The notes beneath the pieces are model-generated. The model was given only the letters and a program-made list of their open reading frames with translations, was not told the DNA's origin and made no database searches. Both the position numbers and the translations under genes were made by a program. This document shows, piece after piece, positions 17,777-27,670 of a stretch of DNA of 64,000 bases (position 1 is its first letter; the number at the start of each line of letters is the position of its first letter). Source of the DNA: Desertimonas sp963733085 (lineage in GTDB: Bacteria > Actinomycetota > Acidimicrobiia > Acidimicrobiales > Ilumatobacteraceae); NCBI GenBank assembly GCA_963733085.1, contig CAVTBY010000015.1:62001-126000 (forward strand). Reading direction: 5' to 3'.

Positions 17777-17823
17777 CCGATGGGTGTTTTCCTGACCGAA
17801 CCGTCATGAAAACGCCCATCGGT
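17776..17823. repeat. Palindromic intergenic repeat, family A copy 5
   Basis: Starts on the last base of the CPBP stop codon. Arms ACCGATGGGTGTTTTC and GAAAACGCCCATCGGT (one G-T pair), inner TGAC/GTCA. The most complete hairpin of the family. Confidence 0.88.
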
Positions 17824-17885
17824 TCGATTCGGGTAGGTGGCCGCCGTCTCCAGCGGGGGACTCCCTGGCATGATGTACGGCGCTC

Positions 17886-20800
17886 ATGAGTGACTTGCGA
17901 CACCGCGACGGCGACGCCGGGGCGATCGACCCAGAGGGTGACGACTTCGCCGCCCAGTTCGACCGCGAGTTCGGCCCGCCGACAGCGACGGCGGTGATCG
18001 ACGACGCCCCACCCGCCCCGCCGGAATTCGCTGTCGACGACGGTGGCGACGCCACACCACCAGCCGGCACTCCGATCTCCATCGAGCGTCGGCGTTCGCT
18101 GCCGGCGCGGGTCGGGATGCGGATCATCCGCCGGCCGTATCAGTGGTTCCGGCGACCGTGGCCCGACGACCGCGTCGTACGCCTCGCCGTCACCGTCTCG
18201 ACACTCGTCGTGACGACGTTCATCATGATGCGCGTCGTCCACTTCCGGCCGATCCTCGGCGACGACCTCATCTTCGACGACGTCACGCCGACCGGAGGCG
18301 ACATGGGGTCGCACGTGTGGGCGCCGGCCTACCTCCGCGATCATCTGCTCCCCAACCTCCAGCTCAGTGGCTGGAGCATGGACTGGTACGGCGGCCTGCC
18401 CGTGTACCGCTTCTACATGGTCATCCCGGCGCTGGCGATGGTGCTGCTCGACACGGTCCTTCCGTACGGCGTGGCGTTCAAGATCGTCGCCATCTCCGGG
18501 CTCGTGACACTGCCGTTCACGTGCTGGGCGTTCGGTCGGCTTGCCCGCTTCCGCTACCCCATGCCGGAACTGTTCGCCTTCGCCGGGCTGTGCTTCGCCC
18601 TCAACGAGAGCACGACGATCTACGGCGGCAACGTGCTCGCGACGATGGCCGGCGAGTTCTCGTTCTCGATCGCCATCAGCCTGATGATGCTCGGACTCGG
18701 CCTGCTCGCCCGCGGCCTCGAGGACGGCAAAGGCCGGCTGATGATGTGGGCCTCGATCGTCCTCGCCCTCGCCTGCCTGAGCCACGGCATCGTGCTGATC
18801 TACACGGCGGTTGGAGCCGTGGTGATCGTTGCCTGCCGATCCGGCGCCGACCTCTGGCGGATGCTCGTCAGCCGGATGAACCGTCGTGGTGACGCCGGCC
18901 GCAACGAGGGTCTCGTCTACACCGTGCTGGCGACTCCCGCCCTCGTCGGGCTCGCCGTCCTGCTCACCCAGGCCTTCGAGCTACCCACGTCGCTGATCGC
19001 CCTCGCCTTCCTGCCCGGGATCGTGGCGACCGTCGTTCTGTGCGCGCAGGCGGGGTGGAGCTGGCTACCGAACCAGTTGTTCGTCAAGCGGCTGCTGTAC
19101 GGCGCCTCGATCGGCGGACTCACGCTGCTCCTCGCCGCCTTCTGGGTCGGGCCGTTCTTGTTCAACCACGACTACATGACCGACATGAAATACGGGTTCA
19201 AGCCCGACGGCGGTAGTGAGTCGTTCTGGTCGATGCTGTTCGACCAGGAGCCGTTCCTCGACGTGCTGATCAACTCGCTGGCGATCATCGGCTTGATCGC
19301 GGCGATCGCCCGCCGCCACGTCTACGGCGTCGCCCTCGGCCTCACCGGGCTGATCGCCGTGGCGATGGTCTACCTCACCCGCGACAGCCTGCCGGTCATC
19401 GGCCTGCTCTGGAACCCGCGGATCCTGCCGTGGGTGTACCTGATGCGCTACCTGATGATGATGGTCGGCGCCGCCGAGGTCGCCGGCGTGCTCGTCAACT
19501 GGCTGCGCAACCGTCCCGCCAGGGAAGTCCCGGGCATCGGGACGCGGTCGCTGATCGCCGGCGCCATCGGGCTCATCGTGTTGGTGATCTTCGGCTTCGT
19601 GTTCCAGATGCTCCCCGGCGGGAGCAAGATCGGCGACCAGTACGCATGGGGTCCGATCCGCTCCAATCACGGCACCGGCGATGCTCGCAGCGACGGCTGG
19701 CCTGCCTACAACTTCCGGGGCTACGAGGCCAAGCCGCTGTATCCCGAGTACCACGACCTCGTCCAGACGATGAACCAGCTCGGAGCCCGCGATGACGGCG
19801 CCGGGTGCGGCAGGGCGTTGTGGGAGATCGACAACCGGGACGGCGTCGGCAACGGCAAGTACGGAACGACGATGGCCCTGATGTTGCTGCCGTTCTGGAC
19901 CGACGGCTGCATCCAGTCGATGGAAGGCCTCTACTTCGAGGCATCGGGCACCACGCCCTACCACTTCCTCACCGCCGCCGCGATGTCCGACCGTGCGTCC
20001 AACCCGGTGCGCCAACTGCGCTATACGGACAACGAGGCCGATGTCGGCATCGAGCACATCCACGACCTCGGGATCCGGTACGTGATGGTCACGACCGACG
20101 AGGCGATCGCCGAGGCGGAGACTCGGCCAGAGTTGACCCCGGTTGCCGAGAGTGGTCCGTGGCGCATCTTCGAGTACGAGGATGCGGCGTACGTCGAGGC
20201 GCTCGACGTCCAGCCGGTCGTGGTCAATGGCCGCGAGGGCGACCAGCGCGAGTGCTACTTGGAGATCGGCACGTCGTGGTTCCAACACCAGGACGAGTGG
20301 GCGGCGATGCCGGCCGTTGACGGTCCGGACACGTGGCAGCGCATCGACGTGGCCATCGACGAGACCCGCCAGGAACCGCAGGGCCAGGGCACCGACGAGT
20401 GCGGCGATCCGCAGTCCTCCACGTCGCGACGGGTGAACATCGTCGAACCGGTCCAGGAGATCGAGGTCGTCGACCTCCCCGAGGTCGATGTCAGCAATGT
20501 CGAGATCGGCGAGCAGTCCGTCGAGTTCGACGTGTCCGAGCCGGGAGTGCCGGTGCTCGTCCGCGTGAGCTACTTCCCGAACTGGACCGCTCACGGTGCC
20601 GAAGGGCCGTACCGCATCGGTCCGAACCAGATGGTCGTCATCCCCACCGACACTCACGTCCGCCTGGAGTTCGAGCGGACGAACACCGACCTGTTCTTCT
20701 ACGGGATGACCGTCGTCGGCATCGCCCTGGCGGTGTTTGCGCGCTTCCGTGACTGGAACTTCCCCAAACTGGCGCCGCCACTTGCCGCGGGGATGTCAGC

Positions 20801-20990
20801 CGCCCCTCCGCCGGGTTGGCCCTCACCTTCGGCGGGCACCGACATCGACGACATCACGTGGGCGCCGGGTCCTGGTCCGCCTGGTAATGACGGCGAGCCG
20901 CCCCCGCCCCCGCCACCTGCTTCGGCGCCGATGGCGCCGGCCCTGCCTCCGCCGCCACCGGACGATCAATCGGGTTCCTCGGTAACCTGA
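17886..20990 (+). CDS. Large membrane protein with PTPS-related (6-pyruvoyl-tetrahydropterin synthase-related) domain
   Basis: 1034 aa. An acidic N-terminus (~1-70) precedes about twelve membrane spans (~95-575). The first extracytoplasmic loop has TPTGGDMGSHVWAPAYLRD and GWSMDWYGGLPVYRFYMV, the signature of the PTPS_related membrane family, whose fold resembles YfhO/GT-C glycosyltransferases with an Asp near the first loop. Then an extracytoplasmic domain (~590-930), one last span (~935-955) and a Pro-rich cytoplasmic tail. Probably a polyprenyl-phosphate-sugar-dependent transferase or accessory of envelope glycan assembly; not a pterin enzyme. It is 8 nt from manB. Confidence 0.8.
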   Translation: MSDLRHRDGDAGAIDPEGDDFAAQFDREFGPPTATAVIDDAPPAPPEFAVDDGGDATPPAGTPISIERRRSLPARVGMRIIRRPYQWFRRPWPDDRVVRLAVTVSTLVVTTFIMMRVVHFRPILGDDLIFDDVTPTGGDMGSHVWAPAYLRDHLLPNLQLSGWSMDWYGGLPVYRFYMVIPALAMVLLDTVLPYGVAFKIVAISGLVTLPFTCWAFGRLARFRYPMPELFAFAGLCFALNESTTIYGGNVLATMAGEFSFSIAISLMMLGLGLLARGLEDGKGRLMMWASIVLALACLSHGIVLIYTAVGAVVIVACRSGADLWRMLVSRMNRRGDAGRNEGLVYTVLATPALVGLAVLLTQAFELPTSLIALAFLPGIVATVVLCAQAGWSWLPNQLFVKRLLYGASIGGLTLLLAAFWVGPFLFNHDYMTDMKYGFKPDGGSESFWSMLFDQEPFLDVLINSLAIIGLIAAIARRHVYGVALGLTGLIAVAMVYLTRDSLPVIGLLWNPRILPWVYLMRYLMMMVGAAEVAGVLVNWLRNRPAREVPGIGTRSLIAGAIGLIVLVIFGFVFQMLPGGSKIGDQYAWGPIRSNHGTGDARSDGWPAYNFRGYEAKPLYPEYHDLVQTMNQLGARDDGAGCGRALWEIDNRDGVGNGKYGTTMALMLLPFWTDGCIQSMEGLYFEASGTTPYHFLTAAAMSDRASNPVRQLRYTDNEADVGIEHIHDLGIRYVMVTTDEAIAEAETRPELTPVAESGPWRIFEYEDAAYVEALDVQPVVVNGREGDQRECYLEIGTSWFQHQDEWAAMPAVDGPDTWQRIDVAIDETRQEPQGQGTDECGDPQSSTSRRVNIVEPVQEIEVVDLPEVDVSNVEIGEQSVEFDVSEPGVPVLVRVSYFPNWTAHGAEGPYRIGPNQMVVIPTDTHVRLEFERTNTDLFFYGMTVVGIALAVFARFRDWNFPKLAPPLAAGMSAAPPPGWPSPSAGTDIDDITWAPGPGPPGNDGEPPPPPPPASAPMAPALPPPPPDDQSGSSVT

Positions 20991-20998
20991 CCGCCGCC

Positions 20999-22339
20999 AT
21001 GTCCGTTCTCGACGAGATCGTCAAGGCGTACGACATCCGAGGAACGGTTCCCGACCAGCTCGACGCCGAGGTCGCCCGCGCCTTCGGTGTCGCTTTCGCC
21101 AGTCACACCGCCGCAACCACGGTGCTGGTCGCTCGCGACATGCGTCCGTCGGGGCCAGAGCTCGTTGCCGCCTTCACCGACGGAGTCCTGTCGCAGGGCG
21201 CCGACGTCATCGACATCGGTCTGGCGTCGTCCGATCTGCTCTACTACGCGTCCGGCAGCCGGCGGCTTCCGGCGGCGATGTTCACGGCGTCACACAACCC
21301 TGCTGAATACAACGGGATCAAGCTCTGCCACGCCGGGGCGTTGCCCGTCGATCTCGACGTCATCAAGCCGCTGACCGCCGAGGTTCTCGAGGGACGTGAG
21401 CCGGCCGCCCGTGGTGCCGGACAACGCACCGAGGAGAATCTCCTTGACGACTTCGTCGACCACGTCGTGTCGTTCGTCGATGTCACGAAGCTCCGACCAC
21501 GTCGTGTCGTCGCCGACACCGCCAACGGCATGGGTGGCCTCGTCGTCCCCGCAGTCTTCGACCGTCTGGGGGTGTTCGAGCTCGAGATCATGTACCCCGA
21601 GCTGGACGGCACGTTCCCCAACCACCCCGCCGATCCGTTGCAGCCGGCCAACCAGCGCGACCTGCGCGCCCGTGTCGTTACCGGCGGGTTCGACATCGGC
21701 CTGGCGTTCGACGGTGACGCCGACCGGGTCTTCGTGGTCGACGAGACGGGCGCCGGTCTGTCCGGCTCGACCACGACGGCGATCCTGTCGGCGGTGACGC
21801 TGCGGTCGCACCCGGGCGCGACGATCCTCTACAACCTCATCTGCTCACGGGCGGTGCCGGAGGTGATCGCCGAGAACGGCGGCGTTCCAGTCCGCACCCG
21901 CGTCGGCCACTCGTTCATCAAGCAGCAGATGGCCGAGTCGGGCGCCGTGTTCGGAGGCGAGCACTCGGCGCACTACTACTTCGCGGCGAACTACGGGGCC
22001 GACTCGGGCCTCATCGCCACCGTGCAGATGCTGTCCGAGTTGACTCGATCGGACGACGTCCTGTCGAAGATTCGTGTGCCCTACGAGCGCTACACCCAGA
22101 GCGGCGAGATCAACACCCACGTCGCTGATGTCGAGGCGGTGCTCTCCGGCGTCAGTGCGAACTACGTCGACGGCCGCCAAGACCGCCTCGACGGGTTGAC
22201 GGTGGAGTTCGACAGTTGGTGGTTCAACCTCCGCCCGTCGAACACGGAGCCGCTGCTGCGGCTCAACCTCGAAGCCGAGTCCCGTGACGAGTGCGAAGGC
22301 CGTGTTGCCGAACTGCTCTCGTTGATCACCAGCAACTGA
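20999..22339 (+). CDS. manB: Phosphomannomutase/phosphoglucomutase
   Basis: 446 aa. All alpha-D-phosphohexomutase sites are present: TASHNP with the phospho-Ser (96-101), the metal loop DGDADR (~240), the sugar-binding GGEHSAHYYF (~322) and the phosphate-binding RPSNTEP near the C-terminus. Interconverts mannose-6-P and mannose-1-P (and probably glucose phosphates), feeding the nucleotidyltransferase at 1233 and gmd. Placement after DUF3499 follows the usual actinobacterial order. A TAACCT box lies 10 nt upstream of the ATG but overlaps the previous stop. Confidence 0.93.
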   Translation: MSVLDEIVKAYDIRGTVPDQLDAEVARAFGVAFASHTAATTVLVARDMRPSGPELVAAFTDGVLSQGADVIDIGLASSDLLYYASGSRRLPAAMFTASHNPAEYNGIKLCHAGALPVDLDVIKPLTAEVLEGREPAARGAGQRTEENLLDDFVDHVVSFVDVTKLRPRRVVADTANGMGGLVVPAVFDRLGVFELEIMYPELDGTFPNHPADPLQPANQRDLRARVVTGGFDIGLAFDGDADRVFVVDETGAGLSGSTTTAILSAVTLRSHPGATILYNLICSRAVPEVIAENGGVPVRTRVGHSFIKQQMAESGAVFGGEHSAHYYFAANYGADSGLIATVQMLSELTRSDDVLSKIRVPYERYTQSGEINTHVADVEAVLSGVSANYVDGRQDRLDGLTVEFDSWWFNLRPSNTEPLLRLNLEAESRDECEGRVAELLSLITSN

Positions 22340-22355
22340 CGTAGGAAACGCAAGA

Positions 22356-22628
22356 ATGACCTCACTCGCGCCCGAGCTGCTCGCCATCCTCGCTTGTCCC
22401 GAGGACAAGGGGCCGCTGTACTACTTCGAGGATCTCGACGTGCTGTTCAACCCGCGCCTACAACGCGTGTATCGAGTGCGCGACGGCATCCCCGTGATGC
22501 TCATCGACGAGGCCCAGACCCTGGAGACGAGCGAGGCGGAGCGCTTGGTCGCGCGAGTCGACGCCGAGGGCATTCCGCCGACATTCGCCGTGGCCGACGA
22601 ATCTGAACCAGCTGAGGAGAAGTCCTGA
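22356..22628 (+). CDS. Trm112-like small protein
   Basis: 90 aa. LAILACPEDKGPLYYFEDLDVLFNP and RVYRVRDGIPVMLIDEA match the Trm112/YcaR zinc-ribbon fold, although of the usual cysteines only one (ACPEDKG) remains, so zinc binding is doubtful. In eukaryotes Trm112 activates methyltransferases; bacterial versions often sit beside sugar or methyl-cycle genes. Here it lies between manB and ahcY with a 1-nt gap to ahcY, suggesting cotranscription and perhaps a methyl-cycle link (inference). AGGAAA about 10 nt upstream of the ATG may serve as ribosome-binding site. Confidence 0.85.
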   Translation: MTSLAPELLAILACPEDKGPLYYFEDLDVLFNPRLQRVYRVRDGIPVMLIDEAQTLETSEAERLVARVDAEGIPPTFAVADESEPAEEKS

Positions 22629-22629
22629 C

Positions 22630-24099
<1,470 letters not shown>

Positions 24100-24141
24100 C
24101 GGGCGTGCTCGGCGCGACGTCCAATCCGCCGTGCCCAGCAC

Positions 24142-24147
24142 TACCTT
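24142..24147 (+). promoter_or_regulatory. Candidate -10 box (TACCTT) for the L,D-transpeptidase gene
   Basis: TACCTT ends 7 nt before ATG 24155 without a Shine-Dalgarno sequence; leaderless spacing. Confidence 0.4.
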
Positions 24148-24154
24148 GACGACC

Positions 24155-25336
24155 ATGCAGCGCAAGCTCGTCGCCACGCTGCTCGCCGCCTGCCTGCCGG
24201 TCCTCGCTGCCGGGTGCTCGACGCTGAAGGGCGCCGAGCGAACCCAGGTACCCACCGCTGCCGGGGCGGCGCAAGCCGCGGCGCCGGTGCAGGCGCCGGT
24301 CCAAGCGCCAACGACAGCGGCGCCACCGGCGACGACCACGGCGACCACCGTTGCCCCGACGGCACCGCCGACGACCGCCGCTCCGACGACGACGCTCCCG
24401 CCGACGACAACAACCATCCCGTTGCCGCCGGGCATCCACGATCCGGGGTGCGCGAGGGTCGTGCAACCGGGCGAGTCGCTGAGCCTCATCGCCGACGGTG
24501 TCGACGATCCCACGGTCACGGCCGCAAGCCTCGCCGAGGAGAACGGGATCAGTGATCGCGACACGATCCACGCCGGCGATGTGCTCGACATGTGTCCCGG
24601 CAACCAGATCGACGACCTCACCGGCGAGCAACGTCGCGAGGAGGAAGTCGTCGCCGCAGGCTCGAGCGGCGTCGCCGCTCAGCAGCAGAAGCTCAACCAG
24701 TTGTTCTCCGGCTATGGCCTCCCGCAGTTGGCGGTCGATGGAGTGTCGGGGCCGTTCACCCGCCAGCAACTGTGCGCCGCCCGCATGGCTCTGCACCTAC
24801 CGATCAGCCGCAACGACATGGCGCCGGGCAGCGCCGAGGAACAGGCGTTGATGTCCGCCGAGTCGATCGCCATTCCGGCGGACGCGGCGATCGGTTCGTC
24901 GCGGTGGATCCTCATCAACAAGACCTGCCAGGTCATGTTCGCGGGCGAGGGCGAAGGCGGCGTCAGGTTCGTGTTCAAGACGTCGACGGGCGAACCCGGA
25001 TGGGAGACCAGCAACCAGCAGCGGGTGAGCGCCTTCCGTTACGACCCAGCGCTCGAGAACGATGGCTGGCACAACAGCACGAAGTTCCCGGTCGAGGAGG
25101 ACAACCCCCTCAACGGCAACATGTACAAGCCGATCTACTTCCATCGTGGACAGGCGATCCACGGGGCCAACAACGTGCCACCGGAACCGGCGAGCAAGGG
25201 CTGTGCGAGGCTGCGCCCGGAGAACCAGGACGCCTTGCTCAGCTGGCTCGGCCTAACCGACGTCTCCGAACCGACGTACAACCGCGACCGCATCAACGTC
25301 TCCGTCTCCGTCCACGGCGACTACGTGCCGGGCTGA
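24155..25336 (+). CDS. L,D-transpeptidase (YkuD) lipoprotein with LysM-like and peptidoglycan-binding-like regions
   Basis: 393 aa from ATG 24155. Lipoprotein signal with lipobox LAAG-C21, then a ~70-residue Thr/Ala/Pro linker typical of wall-spanning lipoproteins. ARVVQPGESLSLIADGV (~107) starts a LysM-like module; QLAVDGVSGPFTRQQL (~195) resembles a peptidoglycan-binding helix. The YkuD catalytic part has AIHGANNV and SKGCARL (His and nucleophilic Cys, ~335-353). It would make 3-3 cross-links or attach proteins in the wall. The frame is open upstream to 24032, but only the ATG gives a lipobox. Confidence 0.88.
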   Translation: MQRKLVATLLAACLPVLAAGCSTLKGAERTQVPTAAGAAQAAAPVQAPVQAPTTAAPPATTTATTVAPTAPPTTAAPTTTLPPTTTTIPLPPGIHDPGCARVVQPGESLSLIADGVDDPTVTAASLAEENGISDRDTIHAGDVLDMCPGNQIDDLTGEQRREEEVVAAGSSGVAAQQQKLNQLFSGYGLPQLAVDGVSGPFTRQQLCAARMALHLPISRNDMAPGSAEEQALMSAESIAIPADAAIGSSRWILINKTCQVMFAGEGEGGVRFVFKTSTGEPGWETSNQQRVSAFRYDPALENDGWHNSTKFPVEEDNPLNGNMYKPIYFHRGQAIHGANNVPPEPASKGCARLRPENQDALLSWLGLTDVSEPTYNRDRINVSVSVHGDYVPG

Positions 25337-25350
25337 GCCCACCCGACTGG

Positions 25351-25375
25351 GCGTGCGCGGCCGGGGAACGCAATA
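25351..25375 (+). repeat. Family D repeat, copy 3 (core only)
   Basis: GCGTGCGCGGCCGGGGAACG and CAATA keep the core of family D; the GAGCG-rich left part is absent. Lies 14 nt after the transpeptidase stop. Confidence 0.7.
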
Positions 25376-25429
25376 TCGTCATCGAATTGTTCTGGCGCCG
25401 GAAGGCGCGAAGGCGCACAGTGTGCGTCC

Positions 25430-26050
25430 ATGAGGGCCACACGATTCGTGGCCGCGGCGGCGCTCTTCGTGTTCGCCTCGGCATCAACCATTCAGGCGGC
25501 GGGGCGCCAGCAGGCGGCGGCCGATTGCGGCGACCTCGGCAGCACCGCTCCCGTCAACGATGGCTTCCCGAATCGACTCACCACGCTCGTCGGGACCGAC
25601 ATCCGAACGGGTGGACACGAATGCTTCGAGCGGGTTGTCCTCGAGCTCGGCGGATCCGGCGAGCTGCCCGGCTTTCAAGTGCAGTACGAAGCCGACCCGA
25701 TCCTCGACTCACCGAGCGGTGAGCCAGTCGAGGTCGCCGGCGAGGCGACGCTCGTCCTCTCGGTCGGCGCCTGGATGCCCGACATCGAGGGCAACGGCTA
25801 CCAAGGCCCTCGGGAGTTCGTGCCCACGAACGTCGTCAACATCAAAGAGCTGCAGCAGATCGAGAACTTCGAGGGTCAGAACGCCTGGGCGATCGGGCTC
25901 GATCGCCAGCGTGACTTCACGGTCAGCACGCTCACCGAGCCGTTCCGCATCGTGATCGACATCGCCCTCGACCCGGGCGGAGCTCCGACGCCGACCACGG
26001 CGACCACTACGGCGCCCGGTCCCGACGCCACGCTCCCCGCGACGCGCTAA
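25430..26050 (+). CDS. Secreted AMIN-like domain protein
   Basis: 206 aa. Signal peptide (residues ~1-24, cleavage after IQA-A). The mature part has two cysteines (ADCGDLG; GGHECFERVV) and a beta-sandwich pattern ending in DFTVSTLTEPFRIVIDI. The V-L-E-L strand, the hydrophobic FRIVIDI strand and the position of the cysteines match actinobacterial AMIN-like proteins, which are related to the AMIN domain that targets amidases and secretins to the wall. The tail is Thr/Pro-rich. Upstream of a convergent YczE gene with a family B palindrome in between. Confidence 0.75.
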   Translation: MRATRFVAAAALFVFASASTIQAAGRQQAAADCGDLGSTAPVNDGFPNRLTTLVGTDIRTGGHECFERVVLELGGSGELPGFQVQYEADPILDSPSGEPVEVAGEATLVLSVGAWMPDIEGNGYQGPREFVPTNVVNIKELQQIENFEGQNAWAIGLDRQRDFTVSTLTEPFRIVIDIALDPGGAPTPTTATTTAPGPDATLPATR

Positions 26051-26059
26051 CCGCCCTCC

Positions 26060-26140
26060 ATCGGAGTGTTTCGTGCTGACGGAGTGCTACGTGCGCGGTT
26101 TCCCGGCAGTTGACACTCCGATGGCAGCAAACACTCCGAT
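26060..26140. repeat. Palindromic intergenic repeat, family B copy 2
   Basis: Arms ATCGGAGTGTTT (26060-26071) and AAACACTCCGAT (26129-26140), with inner CGGAGTG/CACTCC. It lies 10 nt after the AMIN-like stop and its right end touches the stop codon of the convergent YczE gene, as in copy 1. Confidence 0.87.
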
Positions 26141-26796
26141 CAATCGACGGTGACGAAGTCGAGGCGGCTCGTGCGGATGCCGAAGATGCCGCCGAAGTAG
26201 TGCACGAGCGGCCCGATCGCCAAGGCGAACACGGCGGTCCCGATGCCGACGGACCCGCCGAGCGCCCATCCGGTGACGAGCACGGCGATCTCGATGCCGG
26301 TGCGGACGAGTCGTAGTGAGTAGCCGCGTCCGGCGATGCCAGTCATCAGCCCGTCGCGCGGTCCCGGCCCCAGACCGGCGCCGATGTACATCGCCGTACC
26401 CACTCCGAAGGCGACGACTCCACCGACCATCTCGACGACTTGCCAGGCGACGTCGGTCGGCTCCGGAAGGCGCGGGAGAGCGACGTTGACGGTGGCCCCG
26501 ATCAGCACGGCGTTGAGGATCGTGCCGATCCCAGGTCGCACCCGCAACGGCACCCACAGGGCGAGCACAGCGAACCCGACGATGATGATGACGGTGCCGA
26601 CAGCGATCCCGGTGTGGCGGCTGATGCCCTTGTGGAGGACGTCCCACGGGGCGAGGCCGATGTCACCGGCGATGATCAACGCGATGCCGACGCCACAGAT
26701 GATGAGGCCCACGACGCACTGAACGAGGCGCATCGTCAACGACGACGGAATGGCGCGAGAGAACGGAGGTGAGTGAGCGGCGACGTGAGGCTTCAC
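26140..26796 (-). CDS. YczE/YitT-type membrane protein
   Basis: 218 aa from GTG 26796, which overlaps the upstream stop (GTGA coupling); ATG 26733 is an alternative that removes a weak polar leader. Five to six hydrophobic segments with GDIGLAPWDVLHKGIS near residue 45 and GAGLGPGPRDGLMTGIA near 140, the duplicated G-L-(A/G)-P-(W/R)-D motif of the YczE family. These are integral membrane proteins of unknown transport function. Cotranscribed with the gene upstream. Confidence 0.82.
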   Translation of the reverse strand: MKPHVAAHSPPFSRAIPSSLTMRLVQCVVGLIICGVGIALIIAGDIGLAPWDVLHKGISRHTGIAVGTVIIIVGFAVLALWVPLRVRPGIGTILNAVLIGATVNVALPRLPEPTDVAWQVVEMVGGVVAFGVGTAMYIGAGLGPGPRDGLMTGIAGRGYSLRLVRTGIEIAVLVTGWALGGSVGIGTAVFALAIGPLVHYFGGIFGIRTSRLDFVTVD

Positions 26797-27530
26797 GTGG
26801 TGACGACGGGCTGGCGGGCCGCCGCGACGAGAGCGTCGAACAGGGCCTGCTGGGCAGGATCACCAGCCGCAGTGTCCTCCGGATGCCACTGCACGCCGAC
26901 CACCCACCGATCGGGGAGTTCGACACCCTCGATGACGTCGCCCGACCATGCCGTGACGACGAGGCCGGGCGCCAACTCGTCGACCGCCTGGTGGTGAACG
27001 CAGTGACCGCGTCCGCGTGTCGTGCCCATCGCGGTCGCTGTCCGCGATCCGGCTACGACGTCGATGTCGTTGTGGTGGCGGTAATGCCCGTCCGCTCGCC
27101 TGCCGATGACGTCGGGCAGGTGCTGGTGCAGGGTTCCGCCGAGCGCCACATTGAGCACTTGATGACCGCGGCAGATCGCCAGCACCGGCTTGTCGCGGGC
27201 GACGGCGGCGCGGGCCAGAGCGAGGTCGAGGGCATCATGCTCGTCGCACACGTTGATCAACCTGGGGTGCAGATCGTCGACGCCATAGCGCAGGGGCGAG
27301 ACATCGGGTCCGCCCGGCAGGCAGAGGGCATCGACTCGAGCCATCACCTCGTCGGCCGCGGCCTCGACGTCATCGCCGGCGAACAGCGGTGGTAGGGCGA
27401 GCGGGGCGCCGCCGGCACGGATGATCGCCTGTTGGTACGGACGTCCGAGGGCCGTCGCCGGGACACGCCACGTGTCGGCGGATTCGGTGAGCCGCGATGG
27501 CAGAGCGATGAGGGGGCGCACCGACCCCAA
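26793..27530 (-). CDS. Class I glutamine amidotransferase-like gamma-glutamyl hydrolase (PuuD-like)
   Basis: 245 aa from TTG 27530; GTG 27521 is an equally good start. GGPDVSPLRYG, the nucleophile elbow AICRGHQVLNV (Cys ~120), and VQWHPEDTA (His-Glu) give the class I amidotransferase triad as found in PuuD, which cleaves gamma-glutamyl amides such as gamma-glutamyl-GABA. No synthetase partner is nearby. Its stop overlaps the GTG of the YczE-type gene. Confidence 0.85.
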   Translation of the reverse strand: MGSVRPLIALPSRLTESADTWRVPATALGRPYQQAIIRAGGAPLALPPLFAGDDVEAAADEVMARVDALCLPGGPDVSPLRYGVDDLHPRLINVCDEHDALDLALARAAVARDKPVLAICRGHQVLNVALGGTLHQHLPDVIGRRADGHYRHHNDIDVVAGSRTATAMGTTRGRGHCVHHQAVDELAPGLVVTAWSGDVIEGVELPDRWVVGVQWHPEDTAAGDPAQQALFDALVAAARQPVVTT

Positions 27531-27670
27531 CGTATCGCCGGCGCTCGCCGGATTCTCGGTGGCTTAGCGGGCACCAATGCGCAACATTGAGCGCCGGCTA
27601 CGCCGTTGCGCCGATGCATCGAACGAGCCGCGGTGAGCAACATGGTGGGACACCTCAGAGAGAAACGACG

